The notes below the pieces were generated by a model. It was not told where the DNA came from, did not search any database, and saw nothing but the letters and a program-made list of their open reading frames with translations. Below, in pieces: positions 10,715-19,061 of a stretch of DNA of 33,184 bases. The position numbers were made by a program, and so were the translations under genes. This stretch comes from Marinobacter sp. (lineage in GTDB: Bacteria > Pseudomonadota > Gammaproteobacteria > Pseudomonadales > Oleiphilaceae): NCBI GenBank assembly GCA_018623515.1, contig JAAZVL010000016.1:1-33184 (forward strand), in the 5' to 3' direction. The first letter of the stretch is position 1, and every line of letters begins with the position of its first letter.

Positions 10715-11515
10715 GTGATGTGCTTCGGGTAGACGGAAGGATACCCGGCGTCGGAACAGGGGGCAGTCGAATTCCAGAAGCCAGGCTAACAGCTGCAGGG
10801 GGACCGGGGCGGCCTTGCCATAAAGCCGATCGCCGACAATCGGGTGGCCGATGCCGGCCAGATGGCGACGGATCTGGTGCTTGCGACCGGTATCGATGCG
10901 GACCTTGAGCAGCGTAGTCTGCTGTTCTTCATCCAGTGCGAGAGTGGTGATGTGACTGGTCGCTGCTTTTCCTTCTACCGGTGCGTCAATGACACGGTCA
11001 TCGGCCTCAATCAGTCCCGTTACCCGCGCCTGATACACCTTGGTAACCGATCTCCCCGAGAACAACTGCGATAATGCCCCGGCCGCCTTGGTGTCGTGGG
11101 CTATCAGCATCAAGCCGGCTGCGTCGGCATCCAGTCGGTGAATCAGAAAACAGGGCCTTTTCGATGAAACCTCCGCCCATCGCAGCAGGCTGCAGTGGTC
11201 TCCCCACTGGGACCCCTGGGCCAGCATGCCGTGGGGTTTGAACCACACCGAATAACGCCCCAGGTCTTCCAGCAGTTCCGGCGGTTCAGGCTTTCGCCCC
11301 AGCACGGCGTCATCGTAAAACAGCTGCAGGCGCGTACCAGCCTTTACATCCCGCTTGGCCTTTCGCAAGCGCACCTGCTTTCCCTTGACCGTCCACCAGC
11401 AGGCTCCCTTCGCCATGGCATCCTTGATGCGTTGTTTGGGCAAACCGGAGGCTTCGGTAAGGGCCTCTACGGCGGTCTGGTCCTGATCCAGGGTAAGGTC
11501 GATGGTGGTTCGCAT
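10706..11515 (-). CDS. RluA-family pseudouridine synthase
   Basis: 269 aa; S4-like N-terminus, IHRLDADAAGLML catalytic motif, GRKHQIRRHLAGIGHPIVGD. Confidence 0.9.
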   Translation of the reverse strand: MRTTIDLTLDQDQTAVEALTEASGLPKQRIKDAMAKGACWWTVKGKQVRLRKAKRDVKAGTRLQLFYDDAVLGRKPEPPELLEDLGRYSVWFKPHGMLAQGSQWGDHCSLLRWAEVSSKRPCFLIHRLDADAAGLMLIAHDTKAAGALSQLFSGRSVTKVYQARVTGLIEADDRVIDAPVEGKAATSHITTLALDEEQQTTLLKVRIDTGRKHQIRRHLAGIGHPIVGDRLYGKAAPVPLQLLAWLLEFDCPLFRRRVSFRLPEAHHLQ

Positions 11516-11645
11516 GGTGTAAGCCAGGGCTCTGAAAGGGGCTGATAATCCAGTGGATTATACTGGAAATTGCATACCAACCCGAGAAAACTCCATGGGA
11601 GCTGGAGCGTACGTCTTTGCATATCCACTGAACAGGCGGGTTATC

Positions 11646-12182
11646 ATGAGAACACTTCTGGCAAGCATCACCGCTTTGGCACTGACCGGGTGTACCGGTG
11701 TGCCCGAGGGCATTGAACCGGTCACCGGATTTGAGACCCAGCGTTATCTGGGCACCTGGTATGAAATTGCCCGATTGGATCATTCATTCGAGGAGGGGCT
11801 GAGTAACGTCAGTGCCCGATACAGCCTCAATGACGATGGCAGTATCGAAGTAATTAACCGGGGCTACGATGCCAAGGCTGGCAAGTGGAAGGAGGCCGAT
11901 GGTCGGGCGGTGTTTGTAGGGGGAGAGAATACCGGACATCTCAAGGTGTCTTTCTTCGGCCCCTTCTACGCTTCCTATGTGGTCTTCGAACTGGATAAGG
12001 AGGACTACTCCTATGCCTATGTCACCGGATATGACCGGGATTATCTGTGGTTTCTGTCACGTACGCCGGAAGTAAGCGAGAAGGCGCTGGAGGCATTCAG
12101 GGATCGCGCGAAGGCGGAAGGATTTGATCTGAGTGAGCTGATTCTGGTCGAACAGGAAAGGCATGCTCAGGGCCAGAAGTAG
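11646..12182 (+). CDS. blc: Lipocalin-family lipoprotein (Blc-like)
   Basis: Lipobox ALTGC, YLGTWYEIARLDHSFEEGL lipocalin motif; start chosen at 11646. Confidence 0.88.
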   Translation: MRTLLASITALALTGCTGVPEGIEPVTGFETQRYLGTWYEIARLDHSFEEGLSNVSARYSLNDDGSIEVINRGYDAKAGKWKEADGRAVFVGGENTGHLKVSFFGPFYASYVVFELDKEDYSYAYVTGYDRDYLWFLSRTPEVSEKALEAFRDRAKAEGFDLSELILVEQERHAQGQK

Positions 12183-12204
12183 AGCCTTCATGGCCGCTTG
12201 TTGA

Positions 12205-12435
12205 CTAAAACAGGACTTCTGCCCGAGCAAATCCCAACGCATCCAGTTCTGCGACGGCCGTGTCCAGGGATAAGAAGCTACACACCTCGTCATCGTCGGA
12301 AATCAGAAAAAAGCTCTGGCCGCCAAGTTTCTTGATGAGCACAACCCATTCGCTCGCATCCGAGGGCGATCTGACGATCTTGACCGAGTCGACCTGATTG
12401 TTTTCCCGGAGGGTTTGTATTTCGTGTTTTTTCAT
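12205..12435 (-). CDS. Small hypothetical protein (76 aa)
   Basis: Intergenic ORF MKKHEIQTLRENNQVDSVKIVRSPSDASEWVVLIKKLGGQSFFL... with plausible protein composition. Confidence 0.55.
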   Translation of the reverse strand: MKKHEIQTLRENNQVDSVKIVRSPSDASEWVVLIKKLGGQSFFLISDDDEVCSFLSLDTAVAELDALGFARAEVLF

Positions 12436-12476
12436 CAGCTACAGAATGAGGCCGTCTCGAGTGCAAGAATAGACAA

Positions 12477-12511
12477 GAAAAAAGCCGCGCTGGTTTCCCG
12501 GCGCGGCTTTC
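12477..12511 (-). terminator. Rho-independent terminator downstream of tRNA-Val
   Basis: AAAGCCGCGC ... GCGCGGCTTT stem with T-run on the minus strand. Confidence 0.85.
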
Positions 12512-12528
12512 AGAATCTCTGGCAGGAG

Positions 12529-12605
<77 letters not shown>

Positions 12606-12660
12606 GTGTCCTGCAACGGGGACGTAAGATACGGATTTTGAGGGTGGTGGTCAACCACTT

Positions 12661-13623
12661 TTATGCGGATTTTTCTCCGGACCGGCGCTGTCGCATCCAG
12701 TCCTTCAAAGCCCGGCTCAGGGCGTTCCAGCGGTTGACGATCAGGGCGGCGAAAATCAGCCCACAGCCGGCCAGTTGCAGGGGCTCCATGGTCTCGCCGA
12801 ACCAGCCGGCGGCAAACAGGGCCACCCACACGGGTTCCAGAACCAGAATCACCACACCATGACTTTGGGCCGACATACTCTGGGCAAAGGTCTGCACCAG
12901 GAAGCGACCGGCGGTACCGATGATGGCGCTGGCCAGCACCCACCAGATCAGCAGGGGCGCGGGCTCGGAAAGGGTGGGTTGCCAGGATTCCGTTAACGCA
13001 GACTCAACCAGGGTCACCACACCCACCGTCAGCAGCGCCAGGGCGGTCAGGGGCAGGGCCGGAACCCGGTGCTTTTCCACGGTTTCGCCCCGACGATTGA
13101 TGACGGTGCGCTGGTTGGCAGCCCGGGTGTTGAGGGTGAAGTACAGGGCGAAGATGGTGGCGGCCACCACGAAGAATAGCTGTCCCGCCTCCGGCCGGAA
13201 GCCGTTCTTCAAAGACAGCAGGGCCAGGCCGGCAATGGCGATGGGAATGGCCAGCCAGGTGCTGGCGGGTTGGGGCTCCCGGAACACCAGTCGGGCAATG
13301 ATGGGCACGATGACCACGCCGAGGCTGGTCAGGAAGGCGCCTTCACCCATGCTCTCGATATTGACCAGGCCCATGATCCAGAAACTCATGGCGATACCAA
13401 AGACCAGGCCCACGCCCACGGCACGCCGGATCTGGTCGCCGTTCAGTGCCAGTATCGCCTTGTGGGCGAAGATGGCGAGAAAGATTCCGGCAATCAGGAA
13501 ACGAGCCGCCATGAACATCAGCGGTGGCATCAGCAGGATGGCTTCTTTCGAGAAGATCCAGCTGACCGCGGCCAGCAGGGTGACAACCACCAGAAGAAGG
13601 TCTGATTTATGGGCGTCTGTCAT
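12661..13623 (-). CDS. DMT-superfamily EamA transporter
   Basis: About ten hydrophobic segments; start MTDAHKSDLLLVV at 13623; EPVWVALFAAGWFGETM motif near the C-terminus. Confidence 0.88.
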   Translation of the reverse strand: MTDAHKSDLLLVVVTLLAAVSWIFSKEAILLMPPLMFMAARFLIAGIFLAIFAHKAILALNGDQIRRAVGVGLVFGIAMSFWIMGLVNIESMGEGAFLTSLGVVIVPIIARLVFREPQPASTWLAIPIAIAGLALLSLKNGFRPEAGQLFFVVAATIFALYFTLNTRAANQRTVINRRGETVEKHRVPALPLTALALLTVGVVTLVESALTESWQPTLSEPAPLLIWWVLASAIIGTAGRFLVQTFAQSMSAQSHGVVILVLEPVWVALFAAGWFGETMEPLQLAGCGLIFAALIVNRWNALSRALKDWMRQRRSGEKSA

Positions 13624-13766
13624 TGGGTACCCGGTTTGTTCAATGAGAAAAACGGCCCAATGTATAGTTTGCAAACTAAAAAAGGAAGTGGCGGTTAGTC
13701 GAGGGCGGTGGGTGGCTCGTCCCTGAGCCGGGAGCTTTCCGGTCGATCCTTCAAAACATCAGTGAC

Positions 13767-14855
13767 TCAGTAGTTGAGGGTGCTGTAGATCAGGCTCGAC
13801 ATATCGGTCTGGTCTGATCCGGGTACCTCTATGTATTTATCGCCATCACCCCACAATTGCCACCAGGCGCGCTGGTAGTAAGTCCGGCTGGCGAAGTCGA
13901 CATTCACATTACCGAGACTGAAGTTATTGACCACGGGCACCGAGATGTTCCCGGTTTCCGTTCCCTTTACGCCGCCGTGGGACACTCCTTCACTCATAAG
14001 CACCGGGTAGTGGTTGTAGTACAGGCCGTCAGGGCCATTGGTGCCAGTGACCTTGCCTGCCAGGGTGATGCTGCCCGAGCAGGAATCGATCCCGGTGGCA
14101 CTGGTGGCGCCACAGGCTGAGTGGGTGGGCACCACGCCGTCATCGGTGCCGGCAATAAAGGGTTTGGTGATCCCGCCATAGGAAGAGCCGCCACCCACGA
14201 AGCGCAGGCGCGGAATACTGTTGGGGCTCACGGCGAGATTGCGGGCGGAGTTGGTCTGCAAGTCGTTGACCACGCCCATCTTACCCGGTTCCGGATCGAT
14301 TCCGGTGAAGGCCTTGACCGCCTCTTTGACCGGCCAGTTGTACCAGCTGTCGTTATAGGCAATGCTCATGGCGAGGTCCGCCAGTTCGGTGCCGCCGCCG
14401 GCCCCGGCCAGGTCAATGCTGGTGAGGATTTTCAGGGGCGCCAAACCCTCGGACTGAAGCCAGCGGGCCTGGTTTTCAAGCAGGTACCGGGTCACCAGAT
14501 CCCCGGTGGAATGGGTCACCAGAATGCAGTAGTTGTTGCACAGACCCTGCCGGCTGATTTCCCGCAGCTGCTGGTAAGCCTGTTGAGCAATGGTTCCTTC
14601 CACCCGGCCGTTGCTGGCCCAGTCAATGCGGGCCTCGGCCCGGCTGAGCCAGAAATCCCGCCAGTTGTCTGCACCTGCTTGCTGGACTTCGTCAAAGCTG
14701 GCAGGTGGATTCGAGAGATCGTCCATCATGAAGCCGTGGACCAGGATGACGTTGTGGCCGCCCAGCTGGGCATGGGCGGAACCGGCGAACAGGCTACCGG
14801 CCATGGCAATGGCCAGTCCTGCCTTACAGGCACTTCGTTTGGTTCTTGTTGTCAT
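13767..14855 (-). CDS. Secreted alpha/beta-hydrolase, triacylglycerol lipase-like
   Basis: 362 aa, signal peptide ending SAHAQ, NVILVHGFMMDD oxyanion region, nucleophile VTHSTGDLVTRYLL. Confidence 0.85.
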   Translation of the reverse strand: MTTRTKRSACKAGLAIAMAGSLFAGSAHAQLGGHNVILVHGFMMDDLSNPPASFDEVQQAGADNWRDFWLSRAEARIDWASNGRVEGTIAQQAYQQLREISRQGLCNNYCILVTHSTGDLVTRYLLENQARWLQSEGLAPLKILTSIDLAGAGGGTELADLAMSIAYNDSWYNWPVKEAVKAFTGIDPEPGKMGVVNDLQTNSARNLAVSPNSIPRLRFVGGGSSYGGITKPFIAGTDDGVVPTHSACGATSATGIDSCSGSITLAGKVTGTNGPDGLYYNHYPVLMSEGVSHGGVKGTETGNISVPVVNNFSLGNVNVDFASRTYYQRAWWQLWGDGDKYIEVPGSDQTDMSSLIYSTLNY

Positions 14856-14938
14856 GGGTTGCTCCGTCTTTGCTGAATTATTGTTGTCACAAGACGTTTA
14901 TCCGCCGTTTGCGGCGGTACAGCCCGGCGTCAGCCGGT

Positions 14939-14958
14939 GCAGGGCACCATTGCCCTGC
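14939..14958 (-). other. Hairpin directly after the 16025..14961 gene, before the lipase gene
   Basis: GCAGGGCA-CCAT-TGCCCTGC perfect 8-bp arms; a second stem CCGCCG-TTTG-CGGCGG lies at 14902-14917. Confidence 0.65.
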
Positions 14959-14960
14959 GG

Positions 14961-16025
14961 TCAGAACTTGTCGGCCAGCTTTCTGAGCAAGGCCGCCCGC
15001 TGTTCTGATTCGGGGTTCGCGGCTGGTGTATCGCTGAGATCATCGAGGTCCGGCGGCGAGAAGCGGTAGCCATCATCCGGTCGGAACCCGTAGTGGGTCC
15101 GGTCACCAGGCTTGGCGGGTAATTGGCGTATCTGGATGTGGCGCAACTGGAGCGGACCGGCGATCGAACGGTTAACCAGAACGGTGCCGTGGGCACGGAA
15201 TTCGATCGTTTGTTCGCCGGTATTCAGGCGTTGCTCCGCCTGCAATTGCGCAATGGGCATGCTGCCGTTGAACAGTTGCGCGGAAAAGGCATAAAAACCG
15301 TCGTGCTCCGGTGAGAACTTCAGGGGTATGACCAGGTTGTTGTTGCTGACGTAGGTACTGTCGAGTCCGTGCAGTTCGCCCAGGAAGGGTTCAATGCTCA
15401 GGCTGCTGGCGTGGCGCACCGGCTGGCCATCCACGCTCGCCTCAACGATCAGGCGATACTCGCCGGGATCATGCTCTGCCACCAGGGTGCCCTCGTAGTA
15501 ACCTTCATCCTCGGCCTGGAGCTGGGTGGTGGCAACCGTTTTTCGTTCTCCGACGGGCTCCAGGGTGGCGCTGAGCTGAGTGCCAAACACCTGCGGGCCC
15601 CGGAGGGAGGCGGCGATGACAATGGTGTCGCCCTCGGTAAACCGGTATTTGTCCAGGCTGACGGTGAACTGACCGTCTTCCTCCAGGGGCAAGGAGACCG
15701 GTTCATAATGATTGCCGATGTAGGCTTCGGCCTGCGCCCGGGTCAGCGGAATCGACCAGGGGGGATAGCGGACGGTCTGGCCATATTTTTCGGCCGCACT
15801 GGCAAAGGCCACACCAAGAACGGATGGGGCCGGAGCAGTGGTGTCAGGCACCGATTTTGCCGTGGCATTTTTGACCTGAGCCGGCAGTGCCTGCGATTTG
15901 TCGGATTCGACAGCCGGCCCCTCGGACCAGAGGAAACTGCTCCGGTTGTCAGCGGACAGCAGCATGGCCGTGCCCGCCACGGACACCGACACAGCAGCCA
16001 CGATAAGGAATGCCTTTCCGACCAT
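14961..16025 (-). CDS. Membrane-anchored or secreted beta-rich protein of unclear function (choice-of-anchor/DUF4785-like, tentative)
   Basis: Start MVGKAFLIVAAVSVSVAGTAML at 16025 gives an N-terminal hydrophobic segment; Ig-like beta-strand pattern; co-directional with the lipase. Confidence 0.6.
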   Translation of the reverse strand: MVGKAFLIVAAVSVSVAGTAMLLSADNRSSFLWSEGPAVESDKSQALPAQVKNATAKSVPDTTAPAPSVLGVAFASAAEKYGQTVRYPPWSIPLTRAQAEAYIGNHYEPVSLPLEEDGQFTVSLDKYRFTEGDTIVIAASLRGPQVFGTQLSATLEPVGERKTVATTQLQAEDEGYYEGTLVAEHDPGEYRLIVEASVDGQPVRHASSLSIEPFLGELHGLDSTYVSNNNLVIPLKFSPEHDGFYAFSAQLFNGSMPIAQLQAEQRLNTGEQTIEFRAHGTVLVNRSIAGPLQLRHIQIRQLPAKPGDRTHYGFRPDDGYRFSPPDLDDLSDTPAANPESEQRAALLRKLADKF

Positions 16026-16174
16026 GCCCGGTTTCCCTGTTCTTGTTGTTTGAATGCAATCGTGTTGGACAATAAACATACCGGCCCGCGACGCGGACCG
16101 GCAAAGAATTGGTCAGGAAATGTAACGAAATGTGTCCGGATTGTGCGGAAGGTCACAAAGCGGTGCAGTCAGAA

Positions 16175-16786
16175 TCAGTCGGACTCGGTGTAGGCCTCAA
16201 AACCGAACCGCAGGCTGACTTCATCGCCCACCATGGCCGGGTCCAGACCGTAGGTCATGCCCCAGTCGCTGCGCTTGAGTTGCGTTGTTGCGCTGATGCC
16301 CAGGGTGTATTTCTCGTGCCCGAACGGATAAACCGCTGCCTTGTTCAGGGTCACGTCCAGCGTAACGGGGTTGGTCTGGCCGAGCATGGTCAGATCACCG
16401 GTTACCTTGCCGGTATTCTCGCCGGTTGTTTCAAAGTCCGTCACGGTGAACGTGATGTTGGGATACTCGGAGGCATCCAGAAAATCTTCATCCCGCAGGT
16501 GGTTATCCCGTTTCTTGTGGTTGGTGAAGACGCTGTCACTCTTGAAGACCAGCTTGCCGGATGACAATTCCCGGGCCTCCTCGTCATAGACGAACTGGCC
16601 CTCGACTTCCCGGAACATGCCGATCACCGGCGCATAGCCGATGTGCATGATCTCGAAGGCCATGGAGAAGTGCTCGTCATCCACGGTAAACGTTGTTGGC
16701 TCTGCCTGTGCCAGTGGTGTTGCCAGAAGTGTGGTAAAAATCGATGCACCGAGTGCGGTGCCCATGAGGTATCGAGGGTTACTCAT
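16175..16786 (-). CDS. YceI-family protein
   Basis: Signal peptide, FTVDDEHFSMAFEIMHIGYAPVIGMFREVEGQFVYDEE, GDLTMLGQTNPVTLDVTLNK. Confidence 0.92.
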   Translation of the reverse strand: MSNPRYLMGTALGASIFTTLLATPLAQAEPTTFTVDDEHFSMAFEIMHIGYAPVIGMFREVEGQFVYDEEARELSSGKLVFKSDSVFTNHKKRDNHLRDEDFLDASEYPNITFTVTDFETTGENTGKVTGDLTMLGQTNPVTLDVTLNKAAVYPFGHEKYTLGISATTQLKRSDWGMTYGLDPAMVGDEVSLRFGFEAYTESD

Positions 16787-17507
16787 ATCTGCTTCTCCTT
16801 TGATAAAGCCCGCGGATATCCACCAGAAACGACCAGCCAAGCAGCACCAGCGCCGTGGCCAGTGTCAGGGTTGCAAACCCGTCCGGAACCGGAGGGAGCA
16901 GGGCGACCATCAGGGTGACGATCTGCCACACGCACACGGTTTTCCGGCGAAAACTATCCGGCAGCGGTCCGTTTAGCCAGGGCCAGAACCACGAGGCAGC
17001 CACGAAGGCATACCGCATCAGGCCAAGGGCAAGTACCCAGGGCCCGGCCTTGCCGAGAACAAGAACGGCCAGGCTCAGGCCCAGGATGAACAGGGCGTCC
17101 AGTTCCATATCGAATCGGGCGCCGAAGACGGTGTTGTTCCCGGTAACCCTGGCGAGTTTCCCATCCACCCCGTCCAGGATAAGTGCCAGCAGCGCCATGG
17201 TGGCATAGCCCCAGAGCCAGCTCTCAAGGTGGTCAAGCCAGGGAACCAGTGCCAGGAGCACCACCACCAGGGTTGCTCTGAGCAGGGTGGCCCGGTTGGC
17301 CCAGCCGAAATCCGTGTTTGCTGGCCAGTAGCGCACAACCAGAAACGCAATAACGGCGTACTGGCCCAGGGCAAACGCCACCGGCTCGCCGGACAGTCCG
17401 GCCAGTGAGGCTGCGGCCATGGCGAGGACCAGTGTGATTGCCATTCCGGAGGCGAGGTCCAGCCAGAGTGGAATGGGCCGTTGCCGGGATTGTGGGCAGG
17501 AATCCAT
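16779..17507 (-). CDS. CDP-alcohol phosphatidyltransferase family membrane protein
   Basis: Hydrophobic protein with LDGVDGKLAR...GARFDMELDALFILGL (DGx2ARx8Gx3Dx3D-type motif). Confidence 0.88.
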   Translation of the reverse strand: MDSCPQSRQRPIPLWLDLASGMAITLVLAMAAASLAGLSGEPVAFALGQYAVIAFLVVRYWPANTDFGWANRATLLRATLVVVLLALVPWLDHLESWLWGYATMALLALILDGVDGKLARVTGNNTVFGARFDMELDALFILGLSLAVLVLGKAGPWVLALGLMRYAFVAASWFWPWLNGPLPDSFRRKTVCVWQIVTLMVALLPPVPDGFATLTLATALVLLGWSFLVDIRGLYQRRSRYE

Positions 17508-17666
17508 AACCGGTCTCCAGCGTATAGGTTTATGCCAGTGCAAAGGTTGATCCGGTCAACTATGACTATAGTTTGCGTGGCCTGTTCTTGCTTACGACGG
17601 GAGCAACAGATCGGACCGTCAATGCCGCATGTCCGGCCGTAAACCGGCTGCAATGGAGGAAATCAA

Positions 17667-18641
17667 TTGCCTGATGTGAAAGCATTCTGGAGCGTTGCCC
17701 CCGGCCTGGGGGAGCTGAGGCCTTCCCGGGCCGACCCGCTCGAAGGAAATGGCTTGGGCGTTGTCACCGTTCAGGCGCTCTATTCGGGTGTGAGCCGCGG
17801 CACTGAGTCTCTGGTTTTTAACGGCCGTGTTCCCGAGAGCGAATATCAGAGGATGCGGGCGCCCTTCCAGGAGGGCGACTTTCCGTTTCCGGTGAAGTAC
17901 GGCTATGCCAGTGTTGGTGAGGTTGTCGATGGCCCGGCGGAGTTACAGGGCAAGAGGGTGTTCTGCCTGTATCCCCATCAGAATCGCTACACCGTGCCTG
18001 CATCAGCAGTGACGCCGTTACCCGATGCGCTGCCGCCGGAGCGGGCAGTGCTGGCGGCGAATATGGAGACCGCCGTGAATGGCCTCTGGGATGCCAGCCC
18101 GGGTATCGGGGATCGCATTGCTGTGGTTGGCCTCGGGGTGGTCGGACTGCTGGTGGGCTGGCTGGCGAACAGGATTCCGGGAACCCGCGTGACGATGATT
18201 GACACCAATCCCGGTCGTGAAGCCGTGGCAAAAGCCCTGGAGCTGGAATTCGGCGTGGCCCTCGAACGTGACGACCACGATGTGGTGTTCCACACCAGTG
18301 GCCATCCTGCTGGCCTGGAAACAGCGCTCTGTGCAGCCGGAACCGAGGGGCGCATCATCGAGATGAGCTGGTACGGTAATCAGCGGGTGTCCGTTGCTCT
18401 GGGCGGTCAGTTCCACTCCCGACGACTGCAATTGCGATCCAGCCAGGTGGGGCAGATTCCTCCATACCGCCGGCCGCGCTGGAATTATCGTCAGCGAATG
18501 GAGCTGGCCCTGTCATTGCTGTGTGATCCGAAGCTCGATGCCCTGATTTCCGGAGAATCTCCGTTCGAGGCCATGCCGGAGACCATGGCGAGTATCCTGA
18601 CCGAGGGCGGGGAGACTCTCTGCCACCGAATCGTCTACTGA
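17667..18641 (+). CDS. Medium-chain dehydrogenase/reductase (zinc-type alcohol dehydrogenase family)
   Basis: 324 aa; YSGVSRGTE, VGLGVVGLLVGWLA Rossmann motif; probable TTG start. Confidence 0.85.
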   Translation: MPDVKAFWSVAPGLGELRPSRADPLEGNGLGVVTVQALYSGVSRGTESLVFNGRVPESEYQRMRAPFQEGDFPFPVKYGYASVGEVVDGPAELQGKRVFCLYPHQNRYTVPASAVTPLPDALPPERAVLAANMETAVNGLWDASPGIGDRIAVVGLGVVGLLVGWLANRIPGTRVTMIDTNPGREAVAKALELEFGVALERDDHDVVFHTSGHPAGLETALCAAGTEGRIIEMSWYGNQRVSVALGGQFHSRRLQLRSSQVGQIPPYRRPRWNYRQRMELALSLLCDPKLDALISGESPFEAMPETMASILTEGGETLCHRIVY

Positions 18642-18662
18642 CTTAACCAACAAGGAGCTTCC

Positions 18663-19061
18663 ATGTTCAGCCTCACTGTCCGGGACCATATGATGATTGC
18701 CCACAGCTTCCACGGTGAAATTTTCGGCCCCGCCCAGAATCTGCACGGTGCCACCTACGTGGTGGACGTCACCTTCGAGCGCCGTCAGCTCGATCAGGAC
18801 GATCTGGTGGTGGATATCGGCCTGGCCTCCCAGGTCCTGAAGGATGTGCTGGCGGAATTCAACATGCAGAATCTTGATGAAATCGAGGCGTTCCGGGGCC
18901 GCAACACCACCACCGAATTCATGGCCGGCGTCATCTTTGATCGCATGGCCTCCGCCATTCACGCCGGCAAGCTCGGGGAGGGTGGCAGGGAGATTTCCGG
19001 TATGAAAGTCACCCTGTCCGAGTCCCATGTGGCACACGCGAGTTACCATGCCGGCCTCTGA
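18663..19061 (+). CDS. 6-pyruvoyl-tetrahydropterin synthase / QueD-like protein, divergent active site
   Basis: 132 aa PTPS-like pattern (AHSFHGE...NLHGATY...VVDIG...TTTEFMA...VTLSES). Confidence 0.82.
   Translation: MFSLTVRDHMMIAHSFHGEIFGPAQNLHGATYVVDVTFERRQLDQDDLVVDIGLASQVLKDVLAEFNMQNLDEIEAFRGRNTTTEFMAGVIFDRMASAIHAGKLGEGGREISGMKVTLSESHVAHASYHAGL

Noticed and set aside
14121-14876. 251-aa plus-strand ORF antisense to the lipase
   Set aside because: Lipase strand has signal peptide, RBS and catalytic motif; this frame has none.
17548-17580. Possible TGATCC...CGT ECF-sigma (RpoE/ChrR-type) promoter
   Set aside because: Spacing between TGATCC and CGT is about 22 bp, too long for that promoter class.
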